A stretch of DNA of 64,000 nt, taken from contig JAGKQI010000018.1 of the NCBI GenBank assembly GCA_018806915.1, positions 1 to 64,000 on the forward strand, given 5' to 3'. This stretch comes from Phytophthora colocasiae. Lineage: Eukaryota > Oomycota > Peronosporomycetes > Peronosporales > Peronosporaceae. The first letter of the stretch is position 1, and each line of letters starts with the position of its first letter. Shown piece after piece: positions 60,938 to 64,000 of the stretch. The translations under genes were made by a program, and so were the position numbers. The notes under the pieces are model-generated. The model was not told the DNA's origin, did no database searches, and was given only the letters and a program-made list of their open reading frames with translations.

Positions 60938-61656
60938 GTCGGCTCCCGATGGCAAAGAACCGACGGTGAAGGACTTTCAGGCCTTGGTTGGGAGTCTCCT
61001 GTGGATCGCACGTGGCACAAGACCTGACATTTCGTTTGCTGTTCACCGCGCGAGTCGAAAGCACTCACGCTCCCACTGCTCAAGACTGGAAGCTAGCGAA
61101 GCGAATCGCACGGTATTTGAGTGGAACGCGTGGTTTGAAGTTGCGCCTGACGGATGATGTGCAAGATGGCGCGAAAGAAATTGTCCGTTTGTGTTGCTGG
61201 TCTGATGCAGACTTTGCTGGAGACGTGCAAGATCGCAAATCTGTCAGCGGCGTCATAGTCCAAGTAAATGGAATGACGATAGATTGGGAGTGCAGGAAGC
61301 AAACCGCTGTCGTGCTGTCAACTGCAGAAGCGGAGTTTGTCGCAGCATCTGTTGGCGGCCAAAATGTGTTGGGTTTACGCGAGCTGTTCGGAGAGATTGG
61401 CTTAAAGGTAAAGCTGCCAATCGAGATGATGATGGATAACCAGGCAGCGCTGAAACAGATCACCAACGAGGCAAGCTCGGGGAGGGCCAAGCACGTGGAT
61501 ATCAAGGTCAAATTCTTGCGAGATTACGCTGAGCGAGGTGTCGTTCTGCCCACGTACGTCGGAACCGCCGATATGTTAGCGGACTTGCTGACGAAGGCTC
61601 TTCCAGGAGAACGAGTACTTCAACTACGAGAGAAGATCGGGTTAACTGGTGAGTGA
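60938..61656 (+). CDS. Element G RNase H
   Basis: Frames 60861-61157 and 60988-61656. VGSLLWIARGTRPDISFAVHRAS, then CWSDADFAGDVQDRKS (Asp), STAEAEFVAAS (Glu) and MMDNQAALK (Asp), ending with LADLLTKALPGERVLQLREKIGL and a stop about 25 bp before the 3' LTR. Confidence 0.87.
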
Positions 61657-61682
61657 TAGAGCCTCACTGCGCAGGGAAGGAG

Positions 61683-61811
61683 TGTTGGAAGTTACGTCGT
61701 AAGCGGTAGTGGATAAGGTACCTCGCGTGGGTTAATTCTGCGCAGCGAGACTGTACGGCACTGATAGTAAATCACTTTTCCTTTTCCCTTCTAAAGCGTA
61801 CACATTCAATA
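61683..61811 (+). repeat. Element G 3' LTR
   Basis: 129 bp, identical to the 5' LTR, followed by CAACG at 61812-61816. Confidence 0.95.
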
Positions 61812-62710
61812 CAACGTTTCTTCACCATCAGCTCCAAATACTGCCCATACAGATTTCTGTCCTTCAGAAACAACGTGCGAAGTGGGAAGGGCTCAATACG
61901 ATACCACCAGCCTTCATGCGGCGTATTAGTCAAAAACTGGGTAAACTTTTCCTCCAGTCGATCCACCAGGTCCGTCGCCAGCTCTTGGAAGGCGCGTTGG
62001 GCCCGAGTCTGTCGCCATTTGCGACGGTAGTACTCGGTCGAGCCTGGTAGTAGGGGCTGCCAGAAGGATCGTTCCCACACAGCACGACCATTCACGCGCC
62101 AGAATTCGTCCCAGCGCAAGAAGAAGACGTCAAACGGATCTTCTTCTCGCTTGAAGTCGAAGGGAACCTTCAGACAGCGGAACACAAATCGCCAGGGCTT
62201 CTTGGCCTCGATCTCCTCCATGTTGGAACGGATCATTCCGTCGATTTGGTCCACCGTAAGAAAGTCAAACGCCAACGTCGACGACGGTCTTGGAGCGCTA
62301 CGCCTCACCAGATGCTTGTGGGATGAGTCGCTATCCGAGTCCTCGTCACTCTTCGTGCCTCCCTCTTCTTCCTCCTCCTCCTCCGATGATGATGATTCTT
62401 CAGACTCTGTATCGGATTCCGAGTCAGCCAAACGGCTGAGGCCAACGGTTGGGCACAAGTCCATTGCTGCTCCCGAGATCCGAGAACTTCGCGTGACGAC
62501 AGGGTAGTCGGTCTTGGCCTCCTCTTCCAGCATGTCTTCATCGTCGTCATCGTCCGAGGCGATAGCGTTCATAGCATTAAGCAAAGCAGTCGACGACGGA
62601 CCATTCTCTCCATGTGTCGGAAGACAGGTGACGCTCGGAGGACAGGCTTGCACGTAGAAGCCTCCTCCAGCGAGGTAAATAACCTCACCCACGCGTCGAC
62701 GAACCTCCAT
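61812..62710 (-). pseudogene. Host gene of unknown function, split by element G (5' part)
   Basis: Starts at the ATG at 62710 and runs to the G insertion; the remaining 28 codons are at 56939-57023. The unbroken protein would have 327 residues. N-terminal about 55 residues variable, then DDDDDEDMLEEE, a Ser/Glu-rich acidic stretch (SSSSEEEEEEEGG at about residues 110-122), and from about 145 a folded-looking region with many Trp and aromatic residues (PWRFVFRCLKVPFDF, EYYRRKWRQTRAQRAF, EGWWYRIEPFP). No catalytic motif or known family recognised. As written, the frame reads 13 codons into the LTR before stopping at 61772. Confidence 0.85.
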
Positions 62711-64000
62711 TAGTCTTTAGCTGTCACTTGCTTCGGAGATTGATGGAGAATTCAACTCAATTCCGAAATGAGTGACGGATATTTCACCGCTCGCGACGTG
62801 AAGGGCGCGACTGAAGTTCTCGTAGGAGCAGAAAGCGTCAATCAGATAGGTCATGCTTTGATGGATGGAGAGAGACTGCCCGCTGGGCTCGTTTGAACAC
62901 TTGATCAACCCTTAACGGCAACATGACGGGGAGATGCAAAGGTAAACGACATGAACGCCGTCGTCTTTTGCCTCTGCTGCTCAACGGGAAATAGCAAGTG
63001 AGACGAGCCGCATTTTGACACCAAGACGCTCTTGAGCTGTTCGAAGACAAGCCGCCGTGCTTTTCCCCGAAGCAGACAAAATCCACCGACCGAAGTGTGG
63101 GTGCGAACGTGCCTGGATCGCCCTTGCCCTGATTCGCAAGCGAGACTCGCGCTTTGCTCAAGCGCCTTGGTGAGCCTTACGGTAAGACTCTTGCCCGTCA
63201 GGGATTCACGGTCCGTGAATCCCTGACGTGAATCACGGACGGTGAGCGCGGCTGCGGAGATCTTGCCCTTGGTGGCACAGTCAAGCCATTGCACTGCAAT
63301 TTGCAGACCAGTGGCGGCCGATTACGAGCTGCGGGATACTCTTCTTGACCAGCGTGTTCATGCGCAAAGCTGGTCGCGGCCGTAGCTGTCTCAAAAAGAG
63401 CATAATGCCGATCTCCTTCGCCTGATAGTCGCCAACCACACATTATTATTGCCAAGCAACCTTTATCTACATTTTCAGTGGAGTCGATCGACTCAAGTGG
63501 CAAGTTAGCGACCAGCATTGCAAGGCGGCGATCGGCGAGCATTGAAGTGCCTGCTGTGGCTTCCCCGCACAAAATGGACACCGATTAAATTCCGCTGTCA
63601 TAGCATAACTTTGAAACTCCTCTACCTAATGAACTTGCATAATAGCATACTTATGGACTTTCGTCAAAAATATACTTCCTATTTAAACAGACCTACGAAA
63701 CAGCACGCTTACGATCCGCGCTCTAGCAGCCGTTATCCGGCGCCATCATCGTGCGACAGTCAGTTCAGATGAGCTTTCGTGCACACCAATTTGAAACGTC
63801 TCGGTTTCAGATAACCTTTCAAAGTAGATTGCAACATGTATCATCTTTGTGTATGCAAACCATGCTTTTTCACTTCAGCCTGCTAAACTCATTCTTTATC
63901 AAACGTTGTATTTTTCCGCCTGTCTCTGCAGCGGTTTAGGCTGGATTTTGCCAGCTGTTTGCTGGGTACTGGTACCTTGTACCATTCACCCTCGTTCTCG
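62711..64000. other. Intergenic region, no convincing gene
   Basis: Short frames only (up to 129 codons) with no recognisable domain on either strand. A 31-base palindrome lies at 63197-63227. The last 400 bases are more A/T-rich. Confidence 0.5.
63197..63227. repeat. 31-base near-perfect palindrome
   Basis: The 15-base arm GTCAGGGATTCACGG is followed by one T and its exact complement CCGTGAATCCCTGAC. A partial third copy (CGTGAATCACGGAC) follows directly. Confidence 0.95.

Larger units (their letters stand above)
57029..61811 (+). mobile_element. Element G: very young Ty1/copia element
   Basis: 4783 bp with identical 129-bp LTRs (57029-57157 and 61683-61811), a CAACG duplication, a GGTTATGAG primer site and a GGGAAGGAG polypurine tract (61674-61682). 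Copia order gag, CCHC, protease, integrase, RT, RNase H. Despite the identical LTRs the pol frame is broken about six times. Confidence 0.95.

Noticed and set aside
62905..63581. Minus-strand frames of 107-129 codons at the right end
   Set aside because: They read through the palindrome and carry no domain or codon pattern; insufficient support for a gene.

Overview
This window reads as a repeat-rich, gene-poor stretch of a filamentous eukaryote genome, most likely an oomycete such as Phytophthora or a relative. That is an inference from three things: Ty3/gypsy elements carrying a second, archaeal-type RNase H together with a chromodomain (a combination I recall as reported for oomycetes), oomycete-like Ty1/copia elements, and a compact intronless transporter gene with short flanks. 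No rRNA, tRNA, CRISPR array or bacterial operon structure was seen.

About 90% of the window is a nest of LTR retrotransposons, named A to G here. Element F (gypsy, minus strand) occupies about 46.7-54.8 kb. Element D (gypsy with chromodomain, plus strand, 39.4-46.7 kb) lies inside an open frame that probably belongs to F. D's gag is in turn cut by a block spanning 1-39396. That block holds element A (minus; 1-5220 plus its outer LTR part at 19458-20299), element B (plus; 5221-19452) inserted into A's 5' LTR with an AAGCT target duplication, and element C (plus; 20306-39396) inserted within a few bases of A's outer end. Element E (copia, minus; 25103-30439) is inserted into C with a CGATC duplication. 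A, B and C are one 13.7-14.2 kb gypsy family with the order gag, protease, RT, RNase H, second RNase H, integrase, chromodomain, then a long antisense coiled-coil frame before the 3' LTR.

The right end (54.8-64 kb) is the only part with host genes. There is an intact MFS transporter (55293-56759) and a minus-strand acidic protein gene (62710 to 56939) split by a young copia element G (57029-61811, identical 129-bp LTRs, CAACG duplication). Past 62.7 kb I see no convincing gene.

The most unusual observations are these. (1) Element D is saturated with perfect short hairpins through coding, antisense and LTR sequence. (2) D also has an array of self-complementary units with a shared CYGGG centre and different arms. 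(3) Antisense frames lie downstream of pol in three gypsy lineages, and the B and C versions are conserved at protein level. (4) B and C share a candidate -1 frameshift signal (GTTAAAC, spacer, hairpin) at the gag stop. (5) The A/B/C family is strongly enriched in GATC. (6) Both copia elements appear to be primed by an internal, half-tRNA-like piece of initiator tRNA-Met.
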